This document shows positions 18,927 to 28,100 of a DNA stretch of 64,000 nt, one piece after another (positions within the stretch are counted from its first letter, which is position 1; each line of letters opens with the position of its first letter). The notes under the pieces are model-generated. The model was not told where the DNA came from. It worked only from the letters and a program-made list of their open reading frames with translations, and made no database searches. Location of the stretch: contig NZ_JAPEPO010000001.1 in the NCBI RefSeq assembly GCF_026340095.1, positions 5,356,001-5,420,000 of the forward strand, written 5' to 3'. Origin of the DNA: Streptomyces sp. NBC_01446 (GTDB lineage Bacteria > Actinomycetota > Actinomycetes > Streptomycetales > Streptomycetaceae). The position numbers and the translations under genes are program-made.

Positions 18927-21900
18927 TCAGGCCGTGATCGGCTTGTTGTCCACGCGGACGTGGTCGATCGCCCAGTACCAGTTGTTGCCCGCGTCGTACA
19001 TGCGGAACTTGAGCGTGACGCTCTTCGCGTTCGCCGGGACCGTCAACTCCTTTGCCACGAAGGTGTTTTCGGCGTCGTGGCCGGCATTGTCGTTGCCCGT
19101 CGCGTCGGAGCTGTAATAGAGGAGGCGGGTCTCCTCGCCCGTGTCGAAGACCGCCGTGACTGCGGCCTTCTGCGGGGCCTCCTGGCGGTAGTGCGAGTCG
19201 AAGGCCACGTACAGCTTCGACGTGCCGGACGGGACCGGGACCGCGGGGGAGACCAGCGTCGAGTCGAACGTGCCCTTCGCGGACGGCGAGCCGGTGTCGT
19301 CCCAGTCGTCCGGGTCGGCGACCGCGACGACGCCGAGCGCGCGGCCGAAGCCGCCCCGGTCCTGGCCCGCCGGTGACCAGGCCCGCTTGGTGTGGAACGT
19401 CCAGCCCTGGAGGCGGGCGGTGCCCTGCGGCATGGCGGCCGCGTTCACCACGGACCAGCCCTTGGGAGCTGTCGCGGTCCAGCCGACGACACCCGACACC
19501 GGCTGGAGCGCGTCCGCCACCGACTCGAAGTCCTCGCCGAGCAGATGGCCCGCCATGGACGGGGCGGTACGCGCCGAGACCTCGCCGTCGGCCAGGACGA
19601 ACCGCTCGCCGGAGCGGGCCCGCGCCGTCACCAGGAGCCGGTACGCGACCGTGCCCGACAGCTCGCCGGGGACCTGTACCTCCCACTCGGCGGTCGCCGA
19701 CGCGCCCGCCGCGAGCGAGGCCGGCGGCGCCGAAACCGCCTTCACCGCCCAGCCCTTGGGCACCACCGGGTGCGCCTCGATCGCGGACACGGCGCTCGTC
19801 GCGTCGAACCGTGCGCGGACGCGGGCGGCCTTGCCGGGGACCAGGATCGCCTCGTCGATCGTGGTCGACGCCGCCTCCAGGGACACCGTGACGCCTAGCG
19901 CGTCGGGCAGCCCCATCGCGGGGTCGGTGACGCCTTCGAGCGTGCCGGGGACCCGGCCCGCGTACCGGCGCAGGAAGCCGGGCTCGTCGCGGACGGTGAC
20001 GGCCACGTCGTACCAGCCCTCGCGCGGCACGCGGATCCGGACGGTGCGGTGTGCGCCCGCGCCGACGCGGAACTCGCGGGTGCCGCCGCCGTAGGCGAGG
20101 TCGCCTATGAGGAACGTGCGGGCGAAGCGGGCGTGGTTGGTCAGCTCGACGTCGGCGCCGCGGCCGTCGTCGGCGAGGTCCAGGTGCGCCTCGTACGTGC
20201 CCGCCGCGTCGCCGCGCAGATGCCACAGGACGCCGTTCGGCCCGTGGACGCGCAGGTCGTAGCCGTTGTCGCCGGGGCTCCACACGTCGGACAGCTTCGA
20301 CTTGGGGCTCAGTGTGTAGTGCTTGGGCGCGATGCCGGGCTCGGGGTACACCGCGAGGACGGCGCCCTGGCGGCCGTGGTTGGCGAGGTCCAGGGTGATT
20401 TTGCCGCCGCGCACGCGGGGCGTGACCCGCAGGTCGTACGGGGTGGGGCGGGCGGTGCGGCTGCCGCGCTGCTGCGCGGGCAGGAGCTGCGGCTTGGGCA
20501 CGGTGGGCGCGGGCAGCTTGCCGGTGTCGGTGACCTTCTGGCGGTTGCCGCTGGTGTCGGGCAGCGTGGGCCACGACGGGTTCTTGCCGGAGAAGTCGAA
20601 GACGTCGGTCAGGTCGCCGGTGATCTCACGGCGCCAGGGGCTGATGTTGGGCTCGCGCACCCCGAAGCGCTTCTCCAGGAACTGGATGACGGACGTGTGG
20701 TCGCACACCGTCGACGCCACGGCGCCGCCGCGCGTCCACGGCGACACCACGATCATCGGTACGCGCATGCCGAGCCCGAGGGGGAAGGGCCCCGCGGCCT
20801 TCGTCTCACCGGCGGGCAGCGTGTCGGACCAGGTCAGCGACCCGTCGGCGCCCTTCACGCGGTACTGGCCCCGCTGGTTGACCGGCCGGTAGAAGGTCGA
20901 GCTGCCCTTGCTGACCCGCACCACGACCTCGCCGTCGGGCGTCACGGTCGACCGGCCGCGGTCCTCGGCGACCGGCGGCACGGGCGCGACCAGGTGGTCG
21001 TAGAAGCCGCCGTGTTCGTCGTAGTTCAGGATGAACGCGGTCTTGGCGAAGACCTCGGGGTTGTCGGCGAGCGCGGACAGCAGACGTGCCGTCAGATCCT
21101 CGCCGTGCGGCGGCGCGTAGCTGGCGTGCTCGGACAGGGCGGCCGGCGCGACGAGCCAGGAGACCTGCGGCAGCGTGTCGTTCTTCACGTCCTCGGCGAA
21201 CGCGGCGACCAGCGCGTCACCCATCGCCCACGGGTCGTTCGTCTGCGCGGGGTTGCCGACCTTCTTCATGCCGCGCTCGTACAGCGACTCACCGGGCTTG
21301 GCGGCGCGGAAGGTGTGGAACCAGGCGAGCGCGTTGTCGTCGAAGTTCTCCTGCGCCTGGTACGTCTTCCAGCTGACGCCCTCCGCTTCGAGGCGCTCGG
21401 CGTAGGTCGTCCACTCGAAGCCGGGCTCCTGGTTGTCGACGACGGCGATGTCGCGCACCGTGCCGCCGCTGGTGCCGGTCATCAGGTGCTCGCGGTTGGG
21501 GTTGGTGCTGGTCTCGGTCGAGCAGTAGTAGTGGTCGCAGATGGTGAAGACCGAGGCGAGCGCGCTGTAGAAGGGCATGTCGGCGGGCTCGTAGTAGCCC
21601 TGGCCGAGCCAGCCGCTGCCGCGTCGGGTGACGTAGCCGTCGGCCATACCGTCGTTGCGGGCGTTCATCGAGTCGCCGAACCCGAAGGCGGCGGCGCCCT
21701 GCTGGTAGGCGCTGGTGTGCGCGGCGTTCATCGCGAACGGCGCGAGCCAGCCCTCGGCGCGCGACGGGTCGGGCTGGTGGAACACGGGCCGGCCGTTGAT
21801 CCCGCGTACGGCGGCGCGGTCACCGAACCCCCGTATCCCCTGCATCGTGCCGAAGTAGTGGTCGAACGACCGGTTCTCCTGCATGAACACCACGACGTGC

Positions 21901-22058
21901 TGGATGTCCTCCAGCTTGCCGGGCCTGCCCGGCGCGGCGAGCGCGGTGCGCAGGCTCAGTGGCAGCGCGGCCAGCACTCCGGCGGCCGCGGCGCCGCCGA
22001 TGAGGGTGCGGCGGGAGAGTTCGGGTCTGTGCTCGGGGTGCGGTGAGCTCGTGCTCAT
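18927..22058 (-). CDS. Secreted phosphocholine-specific-type phospholipase C with extra C-terminal domains
   Basis: 1,043 residues. Tat signal: SRRTLIGGAAAAGVLAALPL at residues 15-34, Ala-rich cleavage near LAAPG. The catalytic phosphoesterase (about 45-500) has the family motifs FMQENRSFDHYFG and ILNYDEHGGFYDH and hydrolyses phospholipids outside the cell. Standard bacterial PLCs end near 680-730 residues after two DUF756 repeats (seen here at about 540-740, YDLRVTPRVRGG). This one adds roughly 300 residues: a NEW3-like beta domain (VVPKGWAVKAVS ... WEVQVPGELSGTVAYRL) and a terminal galactose-binding-like domain (KLYVAFDSHYRQEAP ... NNWYWAIDHVRVDN). Those extras may bind a surface glycan. 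Confidence 0.92.
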   Translation of the reverse strand: MSTSSPHPEHRPELSRRTLIGGAAAAGVLAALPLSLRTALAAPGRPGKLEDIQHVVVFMQENRSFDHYFGTMQGIRGFGDRAAVRGINGRPVFHQPDPSRAEGWLAPFAMNAAHTSAYQQGAAAFGFGDSMNARNDGMADGYVTRRGSGWLGQGYYEPADMPFYSALASVFTICDHYYCSTETSTNPNREHLMTGTSGGTVRDIAVVDNQEPGFEWTTYAERLEAEGVSWKTYQAQENFDDNALAWFHTFRAAKPGESLYERGMKKVGNPAQTNDPWAMGDALVAAFAEDVKNDTLPQVSWLVAPAALSEHASYAPPHGEDLTARLLSALADNPEVFAKTAFILNYDEHGGFYDHLVAPVPPVAEDRGRSTVTPDGEVVVRVSKGSSTFYRPVNQRGQYRVKGADGSLTWSDTLPAGETKAAGPFPLGLGMRVPMIVVSPWTRGGAVASTVCDHTSVIQFLEKRFGVREPNISPWRREITGDLTDVFDFSGKNPSWPTLPDTSGNRQKVTDTGKLPAPTVPKPQLLPAQQRGSRTARPTPYDLRVTPRVRGGKITLDLANHGRQGAVLAVYPEPGIAPKHYTLSPKSKLSDVWSPGDNGYDLRVHGPNGVLWHLRGDAAGTYEAHLDLADDGRGADVELTNHARFARTFLIGDLAYGGGTREFRVGAGAHRTVRIRVPREGWYDVAVTVRDEPGFLRRYAGRVPGTLEGVTDPAMGLPDALGVTVSLEAASTTIDEAILVPGKAARVRARFDATSAVSAIEAHPVVPKGWAVKAVSAPPASLAAGASATAEWEVQVPGELSGTVAYRLLVTARARSGERFVLADGEVSARTAPSMAGHLLGEDFESVADALQPVSGVVGWTATAPKGWSVVNAAAMPQGTARLQGWTFHTKRAWSPAGQDRGGFGRALGVVAVADPDDWDDTGSPSAKGTFDSTLVSPAVPVPSGTSKLYVAFDSHYRQEAPQKAAVTAVFDTGEETRLLYYSSDATGNDNAGHDAENTFVAKELTVPANAKSVTLKFRMYDAGNNWYWAIDHVRVDNKPITA

Positions 22059-22204
22059 CGGGGGTGTCCTCCAACGTCCTTCTGCAAGCGGCCTGTTTGG
22101 CCCAGACCCGTTATGAATACGAGACAGAAGTGGCCGTGGCCAGAGGTGTGCGTGAAGTTCCCATGACGCGGATCCGTATGCCGCGCTCCGGCGTCTGAGA
22201 AGGC

Positions 22205-24079
22205 ATGGACGGGGAGAAGCACCCGACGCCCGCGGAGCCCGTTGCCGCCGAACGGCCGCCCGAGGGCTGCCTCGTGGCCGCGATCCGCATCCCGGTGCGC
22301 ATCGTCGTCCTGGTCCTCGTCGTACCGATCCGTCTGACCTGGGACGCCGTCACCGCCGGCGGTCGTGCCGTGTGGCGTCGCGGCCTGGTGCCCCTGGCCC
22401 GCGGGACCGGACAGCTGCTGCGCGCGGTGTTCGTGGTGCCGTGGGTGTGGTTTGGGGTCCGCGTACTGGCTCCGGCGGCGCGGGGCGTGGGCTCCGCGCT
22501 GACGTGGCTCGGCGGGGCGCTGTTCGTGTGGCCGTGGGTCGCGTTGTGGAGGCGCGTGCTGGTTCCGGTCGGCCGGGGGGTCGCCGTCGCGCTGGCATGG
22601 ACCGGCAAAGCGCTCTTCGTCCGGCCGTGGGTCGCGCTGTGGCGCTACGTCCTCGCGCCGGTCGGCCGCGGGGTGCGGGACGTCGCGCTGTGGGTGTGGT
22701 GGAAGGGCGTCGTCGCCTCGGTCGCCTGGTGGTACCTCCGGGTGATGACACCGGCCGGGCGCGGGATCGCGTGGCTTTCGCGGGGGGTGTGGGCGGGTCT
22801 GGCGTGTGTGGGCCGAGGGATCGCGCGTCTCGCCTCTGCCGTCTGGGGCGGGGTTGTCGCGGTGGGGCGCGGGATCGCGTGGCTTGCGCGGGGGGTCGGG
22901 GCGGGTCTGGCCTCCGTGGGCCGGGGCGTCGCGCGCGTGGCATCCGTCATGTGGGGCGGGGTTGTCGCGGTGGGGCGCGGGATCGCGTGGCTTGCGCGGG
23001 GGGTCGGGGCGGGTCTGGCCTCCGTGGGCCGGGGCGTCGCGCGCCTCGCCTCCGCCGTCTGGGCCGGGCTCGCCGCGGCCGGGCGCGGCCTGCGCTTGGG
23101 CGGCGTGTGGCTGCTGCGGGCGCTCTTCGTCCGGCCGTGGGTGTGGCTGTACGCGCGCGTGCTCATGCCTCTCGGCGGCGGGATCGCCTGGCTGGCGCGG
23201 GGCTTCGCGGCGGCGGGCCGCGCCCTGGGGGCAGGCCTCGCCGCACTGCTGCGCGCCCTCGTCGTCGTCCCCGCGGTGTGGCTTTACGCACACGCCCTGA
23301 CCCCGCTCGGTCGTGGCATCGCTCTCCTCGCGCGCGGCACGGCGACCGCCGTCATCTGGCTCGCCAAGGCCCTCTTCGTCTGGCCCTGGGTCTGGCTCCA
23401 CACCCGCGTACTCGCACCCGCCGGACGCGCAACTGCCTTTCTTTTCAAGCTGGTTGGGGTTCAACTCGCTCTTGCCGTCCGAGCGCTGGGCGCGGGCCTG
23501 GCGCTCGGACGGGGCGTGTGGTCAGGGCTCGCGTGGCTCGCGCGTGCGGTGTGGGCCGGCGCCGCGTGGTTCGGGCGTGGGTTCTGGACCGTCGCCGTCA
23601 CCCTCGTACGGTGGATCTTCGTCGTGCCCGCCGTCGCCCTCTGGCGCTGGGTACTCGTGCCCGTCGGGCGGGCGGTCGTCGTCCTCGTGCGGGAGACCGG
23701 CGAGGCGCTCGGGCACGCGTGGCGCGTCGCCGGACACATGTCGCGGGCCGTCGGACGGTTCCTCGGCCGACTCCTGCGGTGGATCTTCGTGGACCCGGTG
23801 CGCTGGGCGTACCGCAACGTGTGCGCCCCGCTGGGACACCTCGTACGGGACTCCGTATGGCGGCCCACGGCCCAGGCGGTCAAGGACGCGGGGCGCACCG
23901 CGCGCCAGGCCCTCGCGGCGGCACGCGAGAGCGTGCGCCAGGCCAGGGCCGACGTCCGCCGGGCGCTCTTCGGAGCAAAACGGGCGGAGCCCGAACCGCT
24001 GGTCAGGGACCGGCGGGAACCTGACCCGCCGCAGGCACGTACTCTAGGTAGCAGTACGACCGCTCTCACGAAGGACTAG
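22205..24079 (+). CDS. Repetitive Trp/Arg-rich multi-helix membrane protein, unknown function
   Basis: 624 residues, almost all of it repeats. A 21-residue module of the form hFVxPWVxLWxRVLxPxGRGh occurs at about 75-95, 106-126, 137-157, 307-327, 352-372, 390-409, 471-490 and 527-547, with a degenerate copy at 173-187. Between them lie shorter GRGIAWLARGV-type units, including a 36-residue tandem duplicate (212-247, 248-283). Each module could be one helix with an Arg/Gly turn, giving more than ten membrane passes or amphipathic helices. The C-terminal 75 residues are an Ala/Arg-rich helix and an acidic/Pro tail. ATG 22205 follows GAGAAGG. The base repeats explain the unusual G-richness. I recognise no family; it sits just before the TIGR03936 gene. 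Confidence 0.82.
   Translation: MDGEKHPTPAEPVAAERPPEGCLVAAIRIPVRIVVLVLVVPIRLTWDAVTAGGRAVWRRGLVPLARGTGQLLRAVFVVPWVWFGVRVLAPAARGVGSALTWLGGALFVWPWVALWRRVLVPVGRGVAVALAWTGKALFVRPWVALWRYVLAPVGRGVRDVALWVWWKGVVASVAWWYLRVMTPAGRGIAWLSRGVWAGLACVGRGIARLASAVWGGVVAVGRGIAWLARGVGAGLASVGRGVARVASVMWGGVVAVGRGIAWLARGVGAGLASVGRGVARLASAVWAGLAAAGRGLRLGGVWLLRALFVRPWVWLYARVLMPLGGGIAWLARGFAAAGRALGAGLAALLRALVVVPAVWLYAHALTPLGRGIALLARGTATAVIWLAKALFVWPWVWLHTRVLAPAGRATAFLFKLVGVQLALAVRALGAGLALGRGVWSGLAWLARAVWAGAAWFGRGFWTVAVTLVRWIFVVPAVALWRWVLVPVGRAVVVLVRETGEALGHAWRVAGHMSRAVGRFLGRLLRWIFVDPVRWAYRNVCAPLGHLVRDSVWRPTAQAVKDAGRTARQALAAARESVRQARADVRRALFGAKRAEPEPLVRDRREPDPPQARTLGSSTTALTKD
22845..23044 (+). repeat. 108-bp tandem repeat inside the membrane protein gene
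   Basis: Bases 22845-22936 recur at 22953-23044, identical as far as I can compare by eye, with a period of 108 bp (36 codons). A third, diverged unit precedes them from about 22755. The near-identity suggests recent duplication or gene conversion. Confidence 0.85.
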
Positions 24080-24083
24080 AACA

Positions 24084-24932
24084 CTGGGCAAGCGACAGCC
24101 CGAAGGCCCGCCGCCCGCACCCGCGGTGCAGCGCATCCGACTGCGCTACACCAAGCGCGGCCGCCTCCGGTTCACCAGCCACCGTGACTTCCAGCGCGCC
24201 TTCGAGCGTGCGCTGCGCCGCGCCGAGGTACCCATGGCGTACTCGGCGGGGTTCACGCCGCACCCGAAGGTGTCGTACGCCAATGCCGCACCCACCGGCA
24301 CGGGCAGCGAAGCCGAGTATCTGGAGATCGCGCTCACCGAAGCGCGCGACCCGGACACGCTGCGCGAGCTCCTCGACGAGTCGCTCCCCACGGGGCTCGA
24401 CATCATCGAGGCCGTCGAGTCCCGCACCTCGGGCCTCGCCGACAGGCTCACCGCATCCGTCTGGGAGCTGCGGCTCGACGGCGTCGACGCCGCTGAGGCC
24501 AAGGCCGCCGCGGACGCGTTCGTCGCGGCGGAGGCCGTCGAGGTCCAGCGAAGGACAAAGAACGGGATGCGGACGTTCGACGCCCGCGAAGCCGTCGTGA
24601 GTCTCGAGGCCGCCGAGGCCCCGCAGGCGAACGACGCCCCGGCTGATAGGCCGACCGACAAGGCCTGTGCGATACTGCGCCTGGTTGTTCGGCACGTGAC
24701 GCCTGCCGTTCGACCCGACGACGTTCTGTCCGGTCTCCGAGCTGTGGCCGACCTGGCGCCGCCGGTCCCCGCAGCGGTGACCAGGCTGGCGCAGGGGCTT
24801 TTCGATGAAGAGACCGGCACGGTGACCGACCCGCTCGCGCCCGACCGCGAGGCAGTCGAGGCCGCACCTCCCGCAAGCGGGGGGAGCGCCGCAGCTGCCG
24901 CCGCGACGGCGCCGGTGCCAGGTTCCGCGTAA
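24084..24932 (+). CDS. TIGR03936 family radical SAM-associated protein (DUF2344)
   Basis: 282 residues if it starts at CTG 24084, 268 if at GTG 24126. Family marks are RLRYTKRGRLRFTSHRDFQR near the start, YSAGFTPHPKVSYANAAPTG, and SEAEYLEIAL. I prefer CTG because AAGGA lies 8 nt upstream and the added MGKRQPEGPPPAPAV-like stretch is what I remember at the N-terminus of Streptomyces homologues; GTG 24126 has no SD. The ribosome site overlaps the stop of the repeat protein gene, so the two are probably cotranscribed. The C-terminal 45 residues are Ala/Pro-rich and dispensable-looking. Partner of the radical SAM protein at 16933. Confidence 0.88.
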   Translation: MGKRQPEGPPPAPAVQRIRLRYTKRGRLRFTSHRDFQRAFERALRRAEVPMAYSAGFTPHPKVSYANAAPTGTGSEAEYLEIALTEARDPDTLRELLDESLPTGLDIIEAVESRTSGLADRLTASVWELRLDGVDAAEAKAAADAFVAAEAVEVQRRTKNGMRTFDAREAVVSLEAAEAPQANDAPADRPTDKACAILRLVVRHVTPAVRPDDVLSGLRAVADLAPPVPAAVTRLAQGLFDEETGTVTDPLAPDREAVEAAPPASGGSAAAAAATAPVPGSA

Positions 24933-25169
24933 GGACGGTCGTCGAAGCGCCGCCCTCGTACTCGGGAGCCACCTGGGTCGGGCAGCGCACGAACCCAAGG
25001 ACTTTCGCCAGGCCGTACGCACACATGGCGTACGGAACCGGCGAGAACAGACAGAGAGCTCCCGTGCGGCGCCCGCGCCCCGGACGGCGGCACCGCGCAT
25101 GAATGCGCGAGCCGCGGACGTCACCGGACCAGGCGCGGCGCCCGGGAGCCTGACGGGAGATCCACCCGC
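24933..25169 (+). promoter_or_regulatory. Leader region of rne
   Basis: 237 bp without a gene. It holds two hairpins, CCGTACGC / GCGTACGG (25013-25035) and CGCGCAT / ATGCGCG (25094-25109). In E. coli the rne 5' UTR mediates autoregulation; a similar role here is only a possibility. No clear -10/-35 pair was found. Confidence 0.4.
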
Positions 25170-28100
25170 ATGCTCGAGCCGACCGAACCCACTGAGACGT
25201 CGTCGTCCGTGGGAACCGACAACAACAGCCCCAGCGACACCCTGCCGCCGCGCCGTCGGCGCCGTGCGGCTTCGCGCCCCGCGGGCCCGCCCACGGGTGC
25301 CGCCGCCGACACCGCCCCGGCCGTGAAGGCCGCCGCCGCCCCCGTCGCCGACGAGGCCGACGAGGCCGAAGAGACCGAGGCAGACGCGGCCGCCGCCGAG
25401 GCCCCCGCGCAGGACGCCGCACCCGCCGGGCGCCCGCGGCCGGCGTGCCACCCGCCGCGCCTCCGCGCCCGCCGGCGCACCCAAGACTCCCGACGCAGCA
25501 GAGAGCGCCGAGGCCGAGCCCGCTGCCGCCGCCGCGCCCGCCGTCGCCGCGGAGGAGCCTGCCGCCGAGCCGGAGGCCGCGCCCACCGGGCGTACCCGCC
25601 GCCGCGCCACGCGCCGCGTCTCCGCCCCCGCCGCTACCCCCGAGCAGGCCGAGGCCCCCGCAGTGACCGAGCCCGTCGCCGCGCCCGCCGTGGCCGCGGA
25701 GGAGCCTGCCGCCGAGCCGGAGGCCGCGCCCGCCGGGCGTACCCGCCGCCGCGCCACCCGCCGCTCCACCGCCCCCGCCGGCGCACCCGAGCAGACGGAG
25801 CCCGTGGCCGCCGCCGAGCCCGCCGCGACGGAGACCCCGAAGTCGGAGGCTCCCAAGAAGTCCGAGGCCCCTGAGACCGAGGCTCCCAAGACCGCCGCCC
25901 CCGCCGCCGCGTCCGACGAGGACGCCGAAGGCGGCCGCCGCCCCCGCCGCCGCGCCACCCGCAAGGCCGCGGTCGGCTTCTCCGAGCCCGCGCAGCGCGC
26001 CGCCAAGAAGGCAGCCTCGCGCGCCGCCGCCGAGCCCGCCGCCGACGAGACCAAGGGCACGAAGGGCTCGCGCCGTCCCGCGCGGCCGTCCGTCGCCGTC
26101 TTCCAGGCGCCGGTCTTCGCCGAGCCGATGTTCCAGACCCCGGAGCGCGCCGCCGCCGCGGCGGCCGCCGCCGAGGCCGCGGTGGAGGAGGAGCCGGTCG
26201 AGGCCGAGGCTCCCGTCGAGGCCGTGACCGTGGCCGATGTGGTCGCGGAGGAGACGCCGCGCCGTCGTCGCCGCCGTGGCCGTGCCGCCGAGGAGCAGCC
26301 CGCCGCACCGGCCGCCGAGCCGCAGCGGCCCGCCGCCGTCGAGGAGCCTGCCGAGGCCGAGGAGGCCGAGGGCGACCAGGACCACGAGGACCACGACGAG
26401 CAGGGCGATCGCCCCACGCGCCGCCGGCGCCGTGGTGGCCGCCGTCGCCGTCGCGGTGACTCCGCGGACGCCGAGTCCGACGAGCAGAGCGACGAAGAGG
26501 CCGAGCACACCGACGAAGAGGCCGAGCACACCGACGAGAGCGATGACGCCGACGAGGCCGACGAGCGTGAGGAGTCCGGCCCGTCCGGCTCCAGCAGCAG
26601 CCGTCGCCGCCGTCGTCGTCGTCGCCGCGCGGGTGACGCCTCCACCGATGGCGAGCCGGGCGACAGCGACCCCGAGCGCACGGTCGTGAAGGTCCGCGAG
26701 CCCCGTAAGCAGGAGGAGCGGGGCACCGGCGCCGACGAGGTGCAGTCCATCAAGGGCTCGACGCGTCTCGAGGCGAAGAAGCAGCGCCGCCGTGAGGGCC
26801 GCGAGCAGGGCCGCCGTCGTGTGCCGATCATCACCGAGGCCGAGTTCCTGGCCCGCCGCGAGGCCGTCGAGCGGGTCATGGTCGTCCGCCAGCACGGCGA
26901 GCGCACCCAGATCGGCGTGCTCGAGGACGACATCCTCGTCGAGCACTACGTCAACAAGGAGCAGTCGACCTCGTACGTCGGCAACGTGTACCTGGGCAAG
27001 GTCCAGAACGTGCTGCCGTCCATGGAGGCCGCCTTCATCGACATCGGCAAGGGCCGCAACGCCGTGCTCTACGCCGGTGAGGTCAACTTCGAGGCGCTCG
27101 GCATGGCCAACGGGCCGCGCCGCATCGAGACCGCCCTCAAGTCCGGCCAGTCCGTCCTCGTGCAGGTCACCAAGGACCCGATCGGCCACAAGGGCGCCCG
27201 CCTGACCAGCCAGGTCTCGCTGCCCGGCCGCTACCTGGTCTACGTCCCCGAGGGGTCGATGACCGGCATCAGCCGCAAGCTGCCCGACACCGAGCGCGCG
27301 CGTCTGAAGACCATCCTCAAGAAGATCGTCCCCGAGGACGCGGGCGTCATCGTGCGCACCGCCGCCGAGGGCGCGAGCGAGGAGGAGCTGAGCCGCGACG
27401 TCGAGCGTCTGCAGGCCCAGTGGGAGGAGATCCAGAAGAAGTCGAAGCAGATCTCGACGAGCTCGCCGAGCCTGCTGTACGGCGAGCCGGACATGACCGT
27501 CCGCGTCGTGCGCGACATCTTCAACGAGGACTTCTCCAAGGTCATCGTCAGCGGTGACGAGGCGTGGGACACCATCCACGGATACGTCAACCACGTGGCG
27601 CCCGACCTGGCCGACCGCCTCTCGAGGTGGACCTCCGAGGTCGACGTCTTCGCGACGTACCGGATCGACGAGCAGCTCGCCAAGGCGCTCGACCGCAAGG
27701 TCTGGCTTCCCAGCGGCGGCTCGCTGGTGATCGACAAGACCGAGGCGATGATCGTCGTCGACGTCAACACCGGCAAGTTCACCGGCCAGGGCGGCAACCT
27801 CGAAGAGACCGTGACGAGGAACAACCTCGAAGCGGCCGAGGAGATCGTGCGCCAGCTGCGCCTGCGTGACCTCGGCGGCATCGTCGTCATCGACTTCATC
27901 GACATGGTCCTGGAGTCCAACAGGGACCTGGTCCTGCGCCGGCTCCTCGAGTGCCTGGGCCGTGACCGGACCAAGCACCAGGTGGCCGAGGTCACCTCGC
28001 TGGGCCTGGTCCAGATGACCCGTAAGCGCGTGGGCCAGGGCCTCCTGGAGTCCTTCTCCGAGACCTGCGTCCACTGCAACGGGCGCGGTGTCATCGTCCA

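Noticed and set aside
22059..22204. Possible PHO box (PhoP site) upstream of the phospholipase C gene, and likewise upstream of the PLD-like gene (29142-29300)
   Set aside because: Only isolated GTTCAC-like units were found, not two adjacent 11-bp repeats in correct phase.
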